This document shows, one piece after another, positions 1 through 7,174 of a stretch of DNA of 64,000 nucleotides. The DNA is from Sva-07 sp963707515 (GTDB lineage Bacteria; Actinomycetota; Acidimicrobiia; Acidimicrobiales; Ilumatobacteraceae), in NCBI GenBank assembly GCA_963707515.1, contig CAVPQI010000001.1, positions 2,170,001 through 2,234,000 of the forward strand, given 5' to 3'. The translations under genes were made by a program, and so were the position numbers. How positions within the stretch are numbered: position 1 is the stretch's first letter; every line of letters begins with the position of its first letter. The notes beneath the pieces were generated by a model. It was not told the origin of the DNA, made no database searches, and worked only from the letters and a program-made list of their open reading frames with translations.

Positions 1-279
1 GAAGCGCCCGATGCTGCGCTTCAGCGACCGGCTGACGTGCAGGCCGTCGACGGGGATCACACCACGCGGGTCGGGCGAGAACCAAGCCATCTTCGTCCGC
101 CGCCGACGTGGATCGACAGGCATCGGGAACATCCCCGAGCGATATGCGGCGAGCAGCGTGCCCGGCTCGAGGTCGGCGCCGACCGCCACGAGGTCCTCGC
201 CCGGGCGCAGCTGCTCCGGCTCCGGCATGACGAACCGCGATGGCGGCGGCTCGACCGGGGCGCGCCTGCTCTCGTTCAC
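1..279 (-). CDS. aat: leucyl/phenylalanyl-tRNA--protein transferase, N-terminal part (runs off window)
   Basis: This gene encodes the cytoplasmic enzyme that moves Leu or Phe from aminoacyl-tRNA onto the N-terminus of proteins with basic first residues, marking them for the ClpS/ClpAP N-end-rule pathway. Ninety-three codons are present. They show the family signature VGADLEPGTLLAAYRSGMFP (about residues 33-52), then WFSPDPRGVIP and LHVSRSLKRSIGRF. The chosen start is GTG at 279, which gives the short Pro/Arg-rich leader usual in actinobacterial Aat; no clear ribosome binding site is seen. The rest of the gene lies before base 1. It runs in the same direction as the downstream-numbered dehydrogenase gene, 71 bases away. 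Confidence 0.88.
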   Translation of the reverse strand, partial: MNESRRAPVEPPPSRFVMPEPEQLRPGEDLVAVGADLEPGTLLAAYRSGMFPMPVDPRRRRTKMAWFSPDPRGVIPVDGLHVSRSLKRSIGRF

Positions 280-312
280 GGCGTCATTCTGGCAAGCCCG
301 CCGGTTCCCGCT

Positions 313-343
313 GCGATGCGCGATGAGCGATGAGCGATGCGCG
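313..343. repeat. short GCGATGA-type direct repeats
   Basis: The spacer between aat and the dehydrogenase gene is built from GCGATGC and GCGATGA heptamers repeated about four times. No promoter hexamer or hairpin of note was seen in it. It is one of several short tandem repeats in spacers of this window. Confidence 0.45.
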
Positions 344-350
344 GCGTTCG

Positions 351-1202
351 TCAGTAGGTGCGGAAGCCCTGCTTGGTCTTGCGGCCCAGCTGGCCGGCGG
401 CGACCATCCGCCGCAGCACGGGGGCGGCCGCGTAGTTCGGGTCGCGGAACTCGTCGTACAGCGCGTCGAGGATCGCCAGCGAGGTGTCGAGCCCGACGAG
501 GTCGAGCAGCGCGAACGGTCCCATCGGGAAGTTGCAGCCGCCGAGCATCGCCGTGTCGATGTCGTCCATCGACGCCGTGCCCTGCTCCCACATCCGGATG
601 GCGTTGTTGAGGTACGGGAACAGCAATGCGTTGACGATGAAGCCGGCGCGGTCCTGCACCTGCACGGCGTCCTTGCCGCAGGTCGTGGCGAACTCGACGG
701 CGGCGTCGATCGTGGCGTCGGAGGCGGTCAACGGGCGGATGACCTCGACCAGCTTCATCATCGGCGCCGGGTTGAAGAAGTGGATGCCGCACACCTTGTC
801 GGGGCGGGTGGTCGTCATCGCCAGTTCGACCACCGGCAGCGTCGACGTGTTCGTCGCCAGGATGGCGTCGGGTTGGACGATGGCGTCGAGCTGCTCGAAG
901 AGCTCGCGCTTCACGGCGAGGTCCTCGACGACACTCTCGATCACCAGGTCACACCCGGCGAGCGCGGCGAGGTCGTCGGTGGTGGTGATCCGCCCCATGA
1001 TCGCCTGCCGCTCGTCCTCGGTCAGCCGCTCGCGGCTCACTTGCTTGGTGAGTCCCGCATCGATCGAGGCGGCGACGGCATCGGCGCCTTCCTGCGTCCG
1101 CGAGCGGACGACCACGTCGTACCCCGCTCGCGATGCCACCTCTGCGAGCCCGGATCCCATGATCCCCGACCCGACGACCCCGACCGTGTTGATGCTTCCC
1201 AT
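351..1202 (-). CDS. 3-hydroxybutyryl-CoA / 3-hydroxyacyl-CoA dehydrogenase
   Basis: A 283-residue NAD(P)-dependent L-3-hydroxyacyl-CoA dehydrogenase, acting in beta-oxidation or butyryl/PHB-type metabolism in the cytoplasm. The N-terminal Rossmann motif VGVVGSGIMGSGLA starts at residue 6. ATNTSTLPV and the catalytic-His segment GIHFFNPAPMMKLVEV follow, and the C-terminal helical domain ends GRKTKQGFRTY, all typical of FadB/Hbd proteins of about 285 residues. I start at ATG 1202 rather than 36 bases upstream because MGSINTVGVVG places the Rossmann motif at its usual distance and TACGTT lies six bases ahead of it. The upstream region carries a four-copy palindrome array. I give no gene symbol because hbd, fadB2 and mmgB are equally possible. 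Confidence 0.9.
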   Translation of the reverse strand: MGSINTVGVVGSGIMGSGLAEVASRAGYDVVVRSRTQEGADAVAASIDAGLTKQVSRERLTEDERQAIMGRITTTDDLAALAGCDLVIESVVEDLAVKRELFEQLDAIVQPDAILATNTSTLPVVELAMTTTRPDKVCGIHFFNPAPMMKLVEVIRPLTASDATIDAAVEFATTCGKDAVQVQDRAGFIVNALLFPYLNNAIRMWEQGTASMDDIDTAMLGGCNFPMGPFALLDLVGLDTSLAILDALYDEFRDPNYAAAPVLRRMVAAGQLGRKTKQGFRTY

Positions 1203-1208
1203 CCGCGC

Positions 1209-1214
1209 AACGTA
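1209..1214 (-). promoter_or_regulatory. -10 element of the dehydrogenase gene (leaderless)
   Basis: On the minus strand TACGTT is followed by six bases and the ATG at 1202, so transcription would start at or next to the start codon. No Shine-Dalgarno sequence is present. The palindrome array begins about 25 bases further upstream. Confidence 0.5.
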
Positions 1215-1238
1215 GCTACTCGGCGGTAACCGGACCAA

Positions 1239-1336
1239 GGTGACGGAACGTCACCGGAGTGGGCTGGTGACGGAACGTCACCGGAGTGGGCTGGTGACGG
1301 AACGTCACCGGAGTGGGCTGGTGACGGAACGTCACC
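1239..1336. repeat. four palindromes with exact 27-bp period
   Basis: GGTGACGGAACGTCACC (seven-base perfect arms, GAA centre) occurs at 1239-1255, 1266-1282, 1293-1309 and 1320-1336. The ten-base linkers GGAGTGGGCT between copies are identical. The array lies immediately upstream of the -35 region of the dehydrogenase promoter and downstream of the cyclophilin gene. It could be an operator array, since a 27-bp period is about 2.6 helical turns, or a run of small RNA hairpins ending the upstream transcript. Confidence 0.85.
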
Positions 1337-1372
1337 GGCCTCAGAGGGGTCGCACGAGGGGGTCGGGATGGG

Positions 1373-2098
1373 TCAGGAGGTGGCGGTGATGCGGACCGAT
1401 TCGATGACGATCGGTTCGCTGGGGGTGCCGGCGCCCGGCGTTCCGGCAGCGGCCATGGCCTCGACGGTGGTGTCGAATCCTGACGTCACCTGCCCGAACA
1501 GGGCGTACTCCGGGGGCAGCGCCGCACCGTTGGCACCGGTGATGATGAAGAACTGGCTGCCCGCGCTGTCGGGCGCCGCGGTCTTGGCCATCGCCACGGA
1601 ACCGATCTCGTAGGCGCCGGGCTGCGGCGGCTCGTCGACGATCGTGTACCCCGGACCGCCGGTCCCGGTGGCCGTCGGGTCGCCGCACTGGACGACGAAG
1701 TCGGGGATGATGCGGTGGCACTCGGTGTCGTCGAAGTAGCGATGACCGGCGAGCCAGGCGAAGTTGTTGGCGGCGACGGGCGCCGACTGGGGGTCGAGGG
1801 TGATCGTGAACTCGCCCTTGTTCGTCGTCACGATCGCCTCGTACGTGATGTCGGGATCGAGGCACTCCGGCGGCGCCGCGTCGAACTCCCGGGTCTGCTC
1901 GTCGAAGCCACCGTCGGGCGGGCACTCGCTGGACGCGGCCGCGCCACCGCCTGTGGACGTGTCCGCCGGCGCGCTGGTCGCCGATGCGCCGTCGGTCGCG
2001 GGCGGCGCCGTGACCCCCGTCGAGTCGTCGTCGCTGCCGCAGGCAGCGAGCAGCGTGACCGCGGTGATCGCGGCGAGGGCGGGGAGGCGGAGGCGCAC
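1373..2098 (-). CDS. cyclophilin-type peptidyl-prolyl isomerase, predicted lipoprotein
   Basis: A 241-residue secreted isomerase predicted to assist folding outside the membrane. It begins with a lipoprotein signal, RLRLPALAAITAVTLLAAC, whose lipobox LAAC gives the acylated cysteine near residue 20. A Thr/Ser/Gly-rich linker follows, then a cyclophilin domain with the catalytic-Arg segment CHRIIPDFVVQCGD and AGSQFFIITGA. The start is GTG 2098, two bases after the TGA of the upstream small membrane protein gene, so the two are probably translated together. In many actinobacteria a basic N-terminus, one membrane helix and a cyclophilin domain form one protein; here they are two genes. Confidence 0.88.
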   Translation of the reverse strand: MRLRLPALAAITAVTLLAACGSDDDSTGVTAPPATDGASATSAPADTSTGGGAAASSECPPDGGFDEQTREFDAAPPECLDPDITYEAIVTTNKGEFTITLDPQSAPVAANNFAWLAGHRYFDDTECHRIIPDFVVQCGDPTATGTGGPGYTIVDEPPQPGAYEIGSVAMAKTAAPDSAGSQFFIITGANGAALPPEYALFGQVTSGFDTTVEAMAAAGTPGAGTPSEPIVIESVRITATS

Positions 2099-2100
2099 GA

Positions 2101-2430
2101 TCAGCCCGCCGTGGTCGGCGCCGATTCGTCGGCCGGCACCGACGCCGCCGGCTCGTCGAGCACCGTGTCGTCGATCACCGTGTCGGTCGGCTCGTCCGCG
2201 GGCACGGTGGCGGCCGGCAGCGACGCCGTGGGCACGCTGGTCGGGGTCGGATCGTCGCTGTCGTCGCTGAGCACCGAGCTGGCGATCCACACGCCGCCGA
2301 TCAGCACGATCAGCGCGGCAACCGCGATGATCACGTTGCGCGTGGTCTTGCGTCGTGACTGGTCCTTGGCGGCCTGCTGGCGGCCGAGCTCCCGGTTCGC
2401 CTTCTGGCGTGCTCGCTTGTCGGTACCCAC
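2101..2430 (-). CDS. small single-pass membrane protein paired with the cyclophilin
   Basis: A 109-residue protein with a highly basic N-terminus (about residues 4-29), one hydrophobic helix (IIAVAALIVLIGGVWIASSV, about 34-53) and a Thr/Pro/Asp-rich extracellular tail. The basic leader and helix resemble the N-terminus of actinobacterial membrane cyclophilins, but no catalytic domain follows. It is the first gene of a two-gene unit with the lipoprotein cyclophilin. The start is GTG 2430, nine bases after a TAGCCT hexamer. The function is unknown; a scaffold or partner of the cyclophilin is an inference from position only. Confidence 0.7.
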   Translation of the reverse strand: MGTDKRARQKANRELGRQQAAKDQSRRKTTRNVIIAVAALIVLIGGVWIASSVLSDDSDDPTPTSVPTASLPAATVPADEPTDTVIDDTVLDEPAASVPADESAPTTAG

Positions 2431-2439
2431 AGCTGCGGC

Positions 2440-2445
2440 AGGCTA
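2440..2445 (-). promoter_or_regulatory. -10 element for the membrane protein-cyclophilin pair
   Basis: TAGCCT on the minus strand, nine bases before the GTG at 2430, matches the leaderless pattern seen across this window. Confidence 0.5.
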
Positions 2446-2567
2446 GCGGTGCCGGGCGGCGACCTGTCGGCGAACCCGGTGGATCCTCACGTCCGACCTC
2501 AAGTCACCTGGTCAGCGGGCCGATACGGGGGTGGCGAACGCGGCCGCCAGGAACGACGAGCAGAGCG

Positions 2568-3530
2568 ATGACGATGCACCACGCAACGAGATGGATGGGA
2601 CGGCTGCTGACCGTCACGGGCCTCGCGGCGTGGCTGGTCTGGCTCGGCTGGCGCGTCCAGTCGCCGGTGTTGGGCGTCGTCTCGATCGTCGAGCTCCTGC
2701 TCGAGTTGGTGGCGTTCCTCGCTGCCGTCACGGTGGCAACCGGGTTGTGGTCCTGGCAGCGTGACGAGGTCGCTCCGTTCGACCGACGTTCGGGCACCAT
2801 CGACGTCACCGGGCTCGCCGACGCCCTCGAACTGCACGGCGCGCAGCGGCGACACGGCGCCGACGACACCGGTGAGGTGGCCTGCGCCCGGCGCGGCCTC
2901 GCCCTGGTCACGCGTCGTGGCGGCGAGCGGCCGGTGCAGTCGGTGCAGCGCACGGCAGCCCTGCTCGCCGTGGAGGGTCTTCGCCGCACGACGTTCGTCG
3001 CCGTCCTCGTCGTCGTGCTGATCAGCGGTCGATTCCCGTTCGAGATCCCGCCCCCCGGTTTCCTGGCCGCACTGGTCTGCGCCCAGGTCGCGCTGGCGGT
3101 CGGCTTCTGGCTCCTCAGCGCCGGCGGATTGCGGCCCGGTGCGCGCGCCGCATGGTCGATGGGCAGCGTCGGTGCCGGCGTCGGTGACGGACACAGCCGG
3201 ACCGGCCTGCCGATCCGCTGGGCGACGACGATGGGGACGATCATCGTCGTCAACCTCGCCGTCGCCCTGCGCGGTTTCAGCGACCGTTGGACCCATGGCC
3301 TCGGCTCGCTGACGCGCGACGAGCGGCTGCTGGCGATGGGGACTGCGTGGTGGCTCGTCGCTGCCGGCCTGCTGGCGCTGCGCACCCTGCCGCAGCCGGC
3401 GCGCGGGCTGCACGAGTCGTCGCGCCAACTCGAGGAGACCTCGGCGCGTCGGATGGCACTCGGGGGCGCGGTCGCGGTTGCCGTGATCGGCTGTCTGGCA
3501 GGGATGCTGCCGGGCGCCGTCCCGGCATGA
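2568..3530 (+). CDS. hypothetical multi-pass membrane protein
   Basis: A 320-residue protein I do not recognise. Two hydrophobic helices lie at about residues 11-30 and 33-60. A soluble stretch with a polar, Arg-rich segment (about 65-140) follows, then helices near 145-162, 170-190, 222-240, 260-280 and 300-318. No catalytic motif is evident. The start is ATG 2568; the sequence upstream has no good ribosome binding site or TANNNT hexamer. It is divergent from the cyclophilin pair. The 137-base spacer 2431-2567 holds their promoter and nothing else I can name. Confidence 0.65.
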   Translation: MTMHHATRWMGRLLTVTGLAAWLVWLGWRVQSPVLGVVSIVELLLELVAFLAAVTVATGLWSWQRDEVAPFDRRSGTIDVTGLADALELHGAQRRHGADDTGEVACARRGLALVTRRGGERPVQSVQRTAALLAVEGLRRTTFVAVLVVVLISGRFPFEIPPPGFLAALVCAQVALAVGFWLLSAGGLRPGARAAWSMGSVGAGVGDGHSRTGLPIRWATTMGTIIVVNLAVALRGFSDRWTHGLGSLTRDERLLAMGTAWWLVAAGLLALRTLPQPARGLHESSRQLEETSARRMALGGAVAVAVIGCLAGMLPGAVPA

Positions 3531-3620
3531 CCCGGCCGACGGACGCCGAATCCCGGCGGCGCGGGTGTGTCGGGGGTGTGGTCGCCGGCAGCGAAGCCCG
3601 ATGCGGCGACATCGCCCTTG

Positions 3621-3626
3621 TACATT
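3621..3626 (+). promoter_or_regulatory. -10 element of the sulfur-carrier gene
   Basis: TACATT followed by seven bases and GTG 3634, matching the leaderless pattern. It probably drives the chain from 3634 into the RsiG-like gene. Confidence 0.45.
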
Positions 3627-3633
3627 GGGCGAC

Positions 3634-3876
3634 GTGCCGACCCTCCGACTGTTCGCCTCGGCGCGCGAGGCCGCCGGGACGGGGCGCGACGTGCTCGACG
3701 GGGCCACGGTCGGCGAGGTTCTGGCGGCGGCGGAAGTGCGCTACGGGCCTCGATTCTCCGATGTGCTCGCGACGTGCCGCGTCTGGCTCAATGGCAACGA
3801 CGCAACGGCCGACTCCCCGGTCGGCCCGACCGATGAGGTGGCGGTGTTACCACCCGTGTCTGGAGGATGTCCGTGA
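3634..3876 (+). CDS. MoaD/ThiS-family sulfur-carrier-like protein with a GGCP tail
   Basis: An 80-residue beta-grasp protein of the ubiquitin-like sulfur-carrier family (MoaD, ThiS, CysO). It starts PTLRLFASAREAAG and ends DEVAVLPPVSGGCP. Carriers normally end in Gly-Gly, which is adenylated and thiocarboxylated; here Cys-Pro follows the GG, so it would need trimming or does not act as a carrier. The extra residues arise where the gene overlaps the next one by four bases (GTGA). It contains a TTA leucine codon, rare in such a GC-rich genome. Neither an E1-like enzyme nor other molybdopterin genes are nearby. Confidence 0.8.
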   Translation: MPTLRLFASAREAAGTGRDVLDGATVGEVLAAAEVRYGPRFSDVLATCRVWLNGNDATADSPVGPTDEVAVLPPVSGGCP

Positions 3877-4379
3877 ATGCCACCCAGCTCCCCGATCCGC
3901 AGGATCTCTCGCTCGACGAGCTGCGGCGCCTGCGTCAGCAACTGCAGGAGGAAGACGATGCGGTGTCGTACGCGTGGCGCGTCGCCCAGACCCGCCTCGA
4001 CATCGTGCGTGCCGAGATCGAGCACCGTGCCTCCGACACCGAGATCGACGTCGGTGAGGAGCTCCGCAGCGTCTTGTCGCAGCACCTCACGGGTGGTCCG
4101 GCGCGCCCGCCGCGCCCGACCGAAGACCTCAGCGATCACCCGTTGGCACGCGAGCTCGACGAGGTCTGCTCGGCCGGCGGCCTCGGTCATCTCCGCGACC
4201 TCGACGACGCCGGGCTGGCCGCGTTGACGGCGTCGATCTCCGAGTTCGAGACGCGTCTGTCGTCGGATCGTCGCGCCAGGTTCGAGCGGCTCGACGCACT
4301 CAGTGCCGAGCTGGTTCGCCGCTACCGCGACGGCGAGGCCGACGTCGACACCCTGCTCGCCGAACCCGGCGACGACTGA
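3873..4379 (+). CDS. RsiG/AmfC-like protein, possible c-di-GMP-dependent anti-sigma factor
   Basis: A 168-residue mainly helical protein. The N-terminal pair of helices (LDELRRLRQQLQEEDDAVSY, then a segment ending AQTRLDIVRAEI, about residues 12-52) matches the coiled helix of RsiG. In Streptomyces, RsiG holds the sigma factor WhiG when armed with cyclic di-GMP. The known ligand motif, as I recall it, is E-x3-S-x2-R-x3-Q-x3-D; here Ser, Gln and Asp keep their spacing, but the acidic position is Asp and the Arg is shifted by one. GTG 3873 is chosen over ATG 3867 because GGAGG at 3862-3866 sits correctly for it and it overlaps the previous stop codon. No WhiG gene is in the window. Confidence 0.65.
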   Translation: MNATQLPDPQDLSLDELRRLRQQLQEEDDAVSYAWRVAQTRLDIVRAEIEHRASDTEIDVGEELRSVLSQHLTGGPARPPRPTEDLSDHPLARELDEVCSAGGLGHLRDLDDAGLAALTASISEFETRLSSDRRARFERLDALSAELVRRYRDGEADVDTLLAEPGDD

Positions 4380-4452
4380 CGTCACGCCACCACCCGCACG
4401 GGCACCGCGACGGTGTGTCGTCCGGGCCCGGCGGGAACACCGAGGCGATGGT

Positions 4453-4458
4453 TATCGT
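4453..4458 (+). promoter_or_regulatory. probable -10 element of mshA
   Basis: TATCGT, ten bases before GTG 4469. The spacing is at the long end of the leaderless pattern, so this is less certain than the others. Confidence 0.35.
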
Positions 4459-4468
4459 TGGCCAGGTT

Positions 4469-5683
4469 GTGCAACGCGTGGCCATGATCTCGCTCCATAC
4501 GTCGCCCCTGCTGCAACCGGGCTCCGGCGACAGCGGTGGGATGAACGTGTACGTCCGCGAGCTCGGGTCGGCGCTCGCCCAGGCGGGCGTCGAGACGACG
4601 ACGTTCACACGCGCCCACCGCCCCGGTCTGCCGGCGGAAGTGCTCGTCGAGCCGGGCCATCGCGTCGTCCACCTTCCCGCCGGCGACTTCGACCTCCCGA
4701 AGGAGGCGCTGCCGGAGGTCTCCGACGAGTTCCGGCGCGGCGTCCTCGACTGGTACACCCGCAACGAAGGCCCCGACGTGATCCACGCCAACTACTGGCT
4801 GAGCGGTGTCGTCGGGCACTCGCTCAAGCACGAGCTCGACGTCCCGTTCGTGTCGACGTTCCACACCCTCGCCCGCGTGAAGGCCGCCGCCGGCGACGCC
4901 GAGCCGCTCTGGCGCGACCGGGCAGAGGCGGAGATCATCCACTGCGCCGACGCCATCTGCGTCAGCTGCGACGAGGAGGCCGACCAGTTCCGGGCGCACT
5001 ACGGCGAACCGCGTGGGCGGCTGGAAATCATCGCTCCCGGGGTCGAGCACGCCTTCTTCGCGCCCGGTGACCAGGCCGGCGCCCGCCACGCCCTCGGCTT
5101 CGGTGTCGACGACACGATCTTGCTCTTCGTCGGTCGCATCCAGCCGCTGAAGGGTCCTGATCTGGCGATCCGTGCCCTCGCCGAGCTCGGCCGTCGTGAT
5201 GCCCATCTGGTGATCGTCGGCGGCGCCAGCGGCCGCGACGGTGACACGGAGACCGATCGCGCCCGCGCCCTCGTCGACGAGCTCGGCCTCGGTGGCCGCG
5301 TGCACTTCGTCGACCCGCAGCCGCACCACATCCTGTCCACCTACTACCGCGCTGCCGATGTCGTCCTCGCCCCCAGCCGCAGCGAGAGCTTCGGCCTCGT
5401 CGCCCTGGAAGCGTCGGCCTGCGGCGTCCCGGTGGTGGCCAGCGCCGTCGGCGGACTGCAGAGCCTCGTCGACGACGGTCTGACGGGCCGCCTCGTGGAG
5501 CGCCGCGACCCGGCGGAGTTCGCTCGGGCGATCGCCGGCATCATCGACGACGACGAGGTGAGGGCGGCGATGGGTCGCCGCGCCGTCGCTCGCGCCCGCC
5601 GCTACACGTGGAGCTTCGCCGCCGCCCGCTTGCGCCGCATGTACGTCGATCTCAGCGTGCGCGAGTTGGTGTCCTGCTCGTGA
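4469..5683 (+). CDS. mshA: D-inositol-3-phosphate glycosyltransferase (mycothiol biosynthesis)
   Basis: A 404-residue GT4-family retaining glycosyltransferase that joins UDP-GlcNAc to 1L-myo-inositol 3-phosphate, the first step of mycothiol synthesis. Diagnostic segments are AMISLHTSPLLQPGSGDSGG at the N-terminus, IHANYWLSGVVGHSL, STFHTLARVK, the nucleotide-binding FVGRIQPLKGPDLAIRAL and the E-x7-E motif in ESFGLVALEASACGVPVV. I start at GTG 4469 because the family usually begins a few residues before AMISLHTSPL; ATG 4448 is an in-frame alternative. It overlaps the following ybjN-like gene by four bases. Rex and SigR/RsrA, also redox regulators, are in the same window. Confidence 0.93.
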   Translation: MQRVAMISLHTSPLLQPGSGDSGGMNVYVRELGSALAQAGVETTTFTRAHRPGLPAEVLVEPGHRVVHLPAGDFDLPKEALPEVSDEFRRGVLDWYTRNEGPDVIHANYWLSGVVGHSLKHELDVPFVSTFHTLARVKAAAGDAEPLWRDRAEAEIIHCADAICVSCDEEADQFRAHYGEPRGRLEIIAPGVEHAFFAPGDQAGARHALGFGVDDTILLFVGRIQPLKGPDLAIRALAELGRRDAHLVIVGGASGRDGDTETDRARALVDELGLGGRVHFVDPQPHHILSTYYRAADVVLAPSRSESFGLVALEASACGVPVVASAVGGLQSLVDDGLTGRLVERRDPAEFARAIAGIIDDDEVRAAMGRRAVARARRYTWSFAAARLRRMYVDLSVRELVSCS

Positions 5684-6135
5684 CGGACGCCTACGACGCT
5701 GGCCGGCTGGCCGACCTCGCCTCGGCCGTCGACGGTTGGCTGGCACAGCTCGAGGCGACGTACGACCACATCCTCGCCGTCGACCGCACCGACGAGGACG
5801 GGGTGCGGTGGTACGTCCGCATGCGCGGCGAGGACAAGGACGTCACGACGGTGTGGCTGACGCTCGGCCAGCGCACGCTGCGGTACGAGACCTACGTCAT
5901 GCCTGCCCCGGAGGAGAATGCCGGGGAGCTCTACGAGCACCTGTTGCGTCGCAACGACGGTCTCGTCGGGGCGCACTTCTCGATCGGCCTGGAGGACGCC
6001 ATCTTCCTGCGTGGTGACGTGGCGCTCGGCCAGCTCGATCTCGACGAGCTCGATCGCATCCTGGGCACGCTCTACGCCCAGGTCGAGCTGTGCTTCCAGG
6101 CGTTGTTGCGGATCGGCTTCCGCAGCCGCTTCTGA
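5680..6135 (+). CDS. YbjN-domain protein
   Basis: A 151-residue protein with the YbjN fold, related to type III secretion chaperones (WYVRMRGEDKDVTTVWLTLG, LYEHLLRRNDGLVGAHFSIG, DAIFLRGDVALGQLDLDELD). Its biochemical role is not established. The GTG at 5680 overlaps the mshA stop (GTGA), which fixes the start and implies coupled translation. The mshA-ybjN pair is conserved in mycobacteria (Rv0486-Rv0487 as I recall), which supports the call. It ends GFRSRF, and the next gene begins 128 bases on. Confidence 0.85.
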   Translation: MTDAYDAGRLADLASAVDGWLAQLEATYDHILAVDRTDEDGVRWYVRMRGEDKDVTTVWLTLGQRTLRYETYVMPAPEENAGELYEHLLRRNDGLVGAHFSIGLEDAIFLRGDVALGQLDLDELDRILGTLYAQVELCFQALLRIGFRSRF

Positions 6136-6251
6136 GACAACCCTCCTTTCCGTTTCGGCTGGCCCGCCGCCCACTGTCGGGGTGTCCGGGTGGGACAGCT
6201 CGGGGGAGTCGGTCCCGCTCGCGCCCACCCGGACAGCCGCAGCGCCCGAGG

Positions 6252-6257
6252 TAGCGT
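6252..6257 (+). promoter_or_regulatory. -10 element of proC
   Basis: TAGCGT, six bases, then ATG 6264. No ribosome binding site is seen, which fits a leaderless transcript. Confidence 0.5.
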
Positions 6258-6263
6258 GCCGCC

Positions 6264-7049
6264 ATGACGGAGGATCTGGCGATCATCGGCGGCGGCAACA
6301 TGGGCGCGGCTCTGCTCGGCGGTCTCGTCGAGTCGGCGGTGCTGTCGCCATCGCAGCTGGCCGTCGTCGAGGTGCGTGCCGAGCGCCGCGCCGAGCTGAC
6401 CGAGCAGTTCCCCGGCGTCGCCGTGCTCGGTGAGGTCGCGCCGTGCGCCGCGGCCGTCCTCGCCGTCAAGCCCGCCGACATCGCGGCAGCTGCGGCGGCG
6501 GCCGCCGGTGCCGGTGCGGCGCGCCTGTTGTCGATCGCCGCGGGCGTGCGACTGGAGACCATCGAGGCGGCCGCCGGCGACGGTGTCGCGGTGATCCGGG
6601 CGATGCCCAACACGCCGGCGCTCGTCCGGTGCGGCGCCAGCGCGATCGCCGGTGGCTCGACGGTGACCGACGACGACCTCGCCTGGGCGACGTCGATCCT
6701 CGGTGCCGTCGGCACGGTCGAGGTGCTCCCCGAAGCGCTGCTCGACGCGTTCACCGGTGTCGCCGGGTCCGGCCCCGCCTACGTGTTCCTCGTCGCCGAG
6801 GCGCTCGTCGAGGCAGCGGTCGCCGAGGGCATCGACCGGGAGACGGCGGGGCGTGTCGTGACCCAGCTGCTGCTCGGGTCGGCGACGCTGCTCGCCCGCG
6901 ATGGCGACCCGACGCGCTTGCGCCAGATGGTCACCTCCCCGAACGGCACCACCGCCGCCGGGTTGGCGCGGCTCGATGCCAACGGCGTGCGCGCCGCGTT
7001 CGCCGACGCCGTGCGGGCGGCGACGATCCGCAGCCGCGAGCTCGGTTGA
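6264..7049 (+). CDS. proC: pyrroline-5-carboxylate reductase
   Basis: A 261-residue enzyme that reduces 1-pyrroline-5-carboxylate to proline with NAD(P)H, the last step of proline synthesis. The N-terminal Rossmann motif is IIGGGNMGAALLGGL. The family signatures VIRAMPNTPALVRCG and FTGVAGSGPAYVFLVAEALV are present, and TSPNGTTAAGLARLDANGVR near the C-terminus is the substrate-binding region. Length matches the family. In mycobacteria proC is followed by a small DNA-binding gene and a 33-residue basic protein; I looked for these after 7049 and did not find them. Confidence 0.95.
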   Translation: MTEDLAIIGGGNMGAALLGGLVESAVLSPSQLAVVEVRAERRAELTEQFPGVAVLGEVAPCAAAVLAVKPADIAAAAAAAAGAGAARLLSIAAGVRLETIEAAAGDGVAVIRAMPNTPALVRCGASAIAGGSTVTDDDLAWATSILGAVGTVEVLPEALLDAFTGVAGSGPAYVFLVAEALVEAAVAEGIDRETAGRVVTQLLLGSATLLARDGDPTRLRQMVTSPNGTTAAGLARLDANGVRAAFADAVRAATIRSRELG

Positions 7050-7138
7050 CCCGCGCCCGGAACCTCCGCTGAGCGAGACGGCCACGCAGAGTGGGGGTGC
7101 GCTCGTCAAATTTCATGCGGGTTTTTTGGATGTGCCTC

Positions 7139-7167
7139 TTTTCACATCGCTTCCGGGTCGCTATGGT
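7139..7167 (+). promoter_or_regulatory. candidate promoter ahead of the structured intergenic element
   Basis: TTTTCA (7139-7144), a 17-base spacer and TATGGT (7162-7167) form a plausible -35/-10 pair in an unusually AT-rich stretch. Transcription would begin about 7 bases later, at 7174-7175, exactly where the first hairpin begins. Confidence 0.45.
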
Positions 7168-7174
7168 GACCGCC

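Noticed and set aside
1239..1336. Regularly spaced repeats as a CRISPR array
   Set aside because: The units between palindromes are identical, so there are no spacers, and no cas genes are present.
7050..7174. The small DNA-binding and 33-residue basic genes that follow proC in mycobacteria
   Set aside because: No frame on either strand between proC and the SAM hydrolase gene encodes a recognisable counterpart.
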